From an uncultured Collinsella sp. (lineage in GTDB: Bacteria > Actinomycetota > Coriobacteriia > Coriobacteriales > Coriobacteriaceae): a stretch of 14,564 nt of DNA. Of the stretch, positions 14,156 through 14,564 are shown in pieces. The position numbers and the translations under genes are program-made. The stretch spans positions 1-14,564 of the forward strand of contig UQMV01000047.1 in assembly GCA_900542315.1 (NCBI GenBank), written 5' to 3'. Every line of letters starts with the position of its first letter. Position 1 is the stretch's first letter. The notes beneath the pieces are model-generated. The model did no database searches, was not told the origin of the DNA, and worked only from the letters and a program-made list of their open reading frames with translations.

Positions 14156-14564
14156 ATGACTGTTACGTTCGAAGGTTACGAGCGCCGCGCTGACAAGATC
14201 AACAAGTGCCTCGCCGACAACGGCATCGCCTCCCTCGAGGAAGCTCTGCAGATCTGCACCGACAAGGGCTTCAACCCGCGTGAGATCGTCAACAACACCC
14301 AGTCCATCGCCTTCCAGAACGCCGAGTGGGCCTACACCCTCGGTTGCGCTCTCGCTGTCAAGCGTGGCGCCAAGTCCGCTTCTGAGGCTGCCGCCATCAT
14401 CGGCGAGGGCATCCAGGCCTTCACCGTCCCCGGCTCCGTCGCTGAGGACCGCAAGGTCGGTCTGGGCCACGGCAACCTGGGCGCTATGCTGCTCTCCGAC
14501 GACACCGAGTGCTTCGCCTTCCTGGCCGGCCACGAGTCCTTCGCCGCCGCTGAGGGCGCTATCG
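14156..14564 (+). CDS. GGGtGRT-family protein, N-terminal part (runs off the window)
   Basis: The first 136 residues are visible. MTVTFEGYERRADKINK, then AEWAYTLGCALAVKRG (about 56-71), PGSVAEDRKVGLGHGNLGAM (about 92-111) and AFLAGHESFAAAEGAI at the edge match the beginning of the GGGtGRT family (PF14057). The family is named for a Gly-rich motif that lies further downstream and is not in view. The function is unknown to me; the family occurs with a NifU-like partner, exactly as here. GGGAGG (14141-14146) stands 9 bases before the ATG. Codon use is as biased as in the upstream gene, which suggests good expression. Confidence 0.85.
   Translation, partial: MTVTFEGYERRADKINKCLADNGIASLEEALQICTDKGFNPREIVNNTQSIAFQNAEWAYTLGCALAVKRGAKSASEAAAIIGEGIQAFTVPGSVAEDRKVGLGHGNLGAMLLSDDTECFAFLAGHESFAAAEGAI

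Noticed and set aside
13412..14533. 373-codon minus-strand open frame across the NifU-like and GGGtGRT genes
   Set aside because: Its length comes from the strong codon bias of the two real genes on the other strand; the translation is low-complexity Leu/Gly/Val/Asp and shows no family motif.
1..14564. CRISPR arrays, tRNA or rRNA genes
   Set aside because: No regularly spaced direct repeats, tRNA-like cloverleaf with TTCGA-type arm or conserved rRNA segment was seen.

Overview
The window is about 60% GC, with dense genes, few long gaps and clear AGGAG-type ribosome binding sites. Its content points to an anaerobic, Gram-positive gut actinobacterium of the Coriobacteriia, probably Collinsella or a close relative. 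This is inference from a suf operon ordered C-B-D-S-U, a SufU rather than SufA/E scaffold, a sortase-anchored protein, a C-terminal-HTH RayT-like transposase and the NifU-like/GGGtGRT pair of anaerobes. No 16S rRNA or other marker gene is present.

Layout. Bases 1-1195 hold the possible first codons of a minus-strand gene and a family 2 glycosyltransferase (176-1195, +). Convergent to it is an AAA-ATPase-like protein with a degenerate nuclease-like C-terminus (1226-3022, -). Next comes a secreted, lysozyme-like, LPXTG-type surface protein (3223-5067, -) with its own terminator and a palindrome over its candidate promoter. A small HEPN protein (5196-5615, -) lies 12 bases behind an Rrf2-family regulator with three cysteines (5628-6059, -), so these two form one transcription unit.

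Divergent from the regulator is the sufCBDSU operon (6280-11525, +). It encodes the SufBCD scaffold complex, the cysteine desulfurase SufS and its partner SufU. The genes overlap or nearly touch, and a perfect 12-bp hairpin plus T-run ends the operon. The 220-base divergent spacer carries two inverted copies of a GGGRC...GYCCC dyad plus an IscR-like dyad. A third copy of the first dyad spans the sufU stop codon. The simplest reading is that the Rrf2 protein senses Fe-S status and controls itself, the HEPN gene and suf.

Bases 11526-12186 hold no secure gene. They contain the suf terminator, two strong inverted repeats and one doubtful ORF. A RayT-like HUH transposase (12187-12999, -) follows; it keeps the HUH histidines but has serine where the catalytic tyrosine is expected. 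The window ends with a NifU-like, cysteine-rich protein (13403-14137, +) and, 18 bases later, the N-terminal part of a GGGtGRT-family protein (14156 to the edge). This two-gene unit is widespread in anaerobes but has no assigned function that I know of. It and the orphan HEPN gene under the Fe-S regulator are the best candidates for undescribed biology here.
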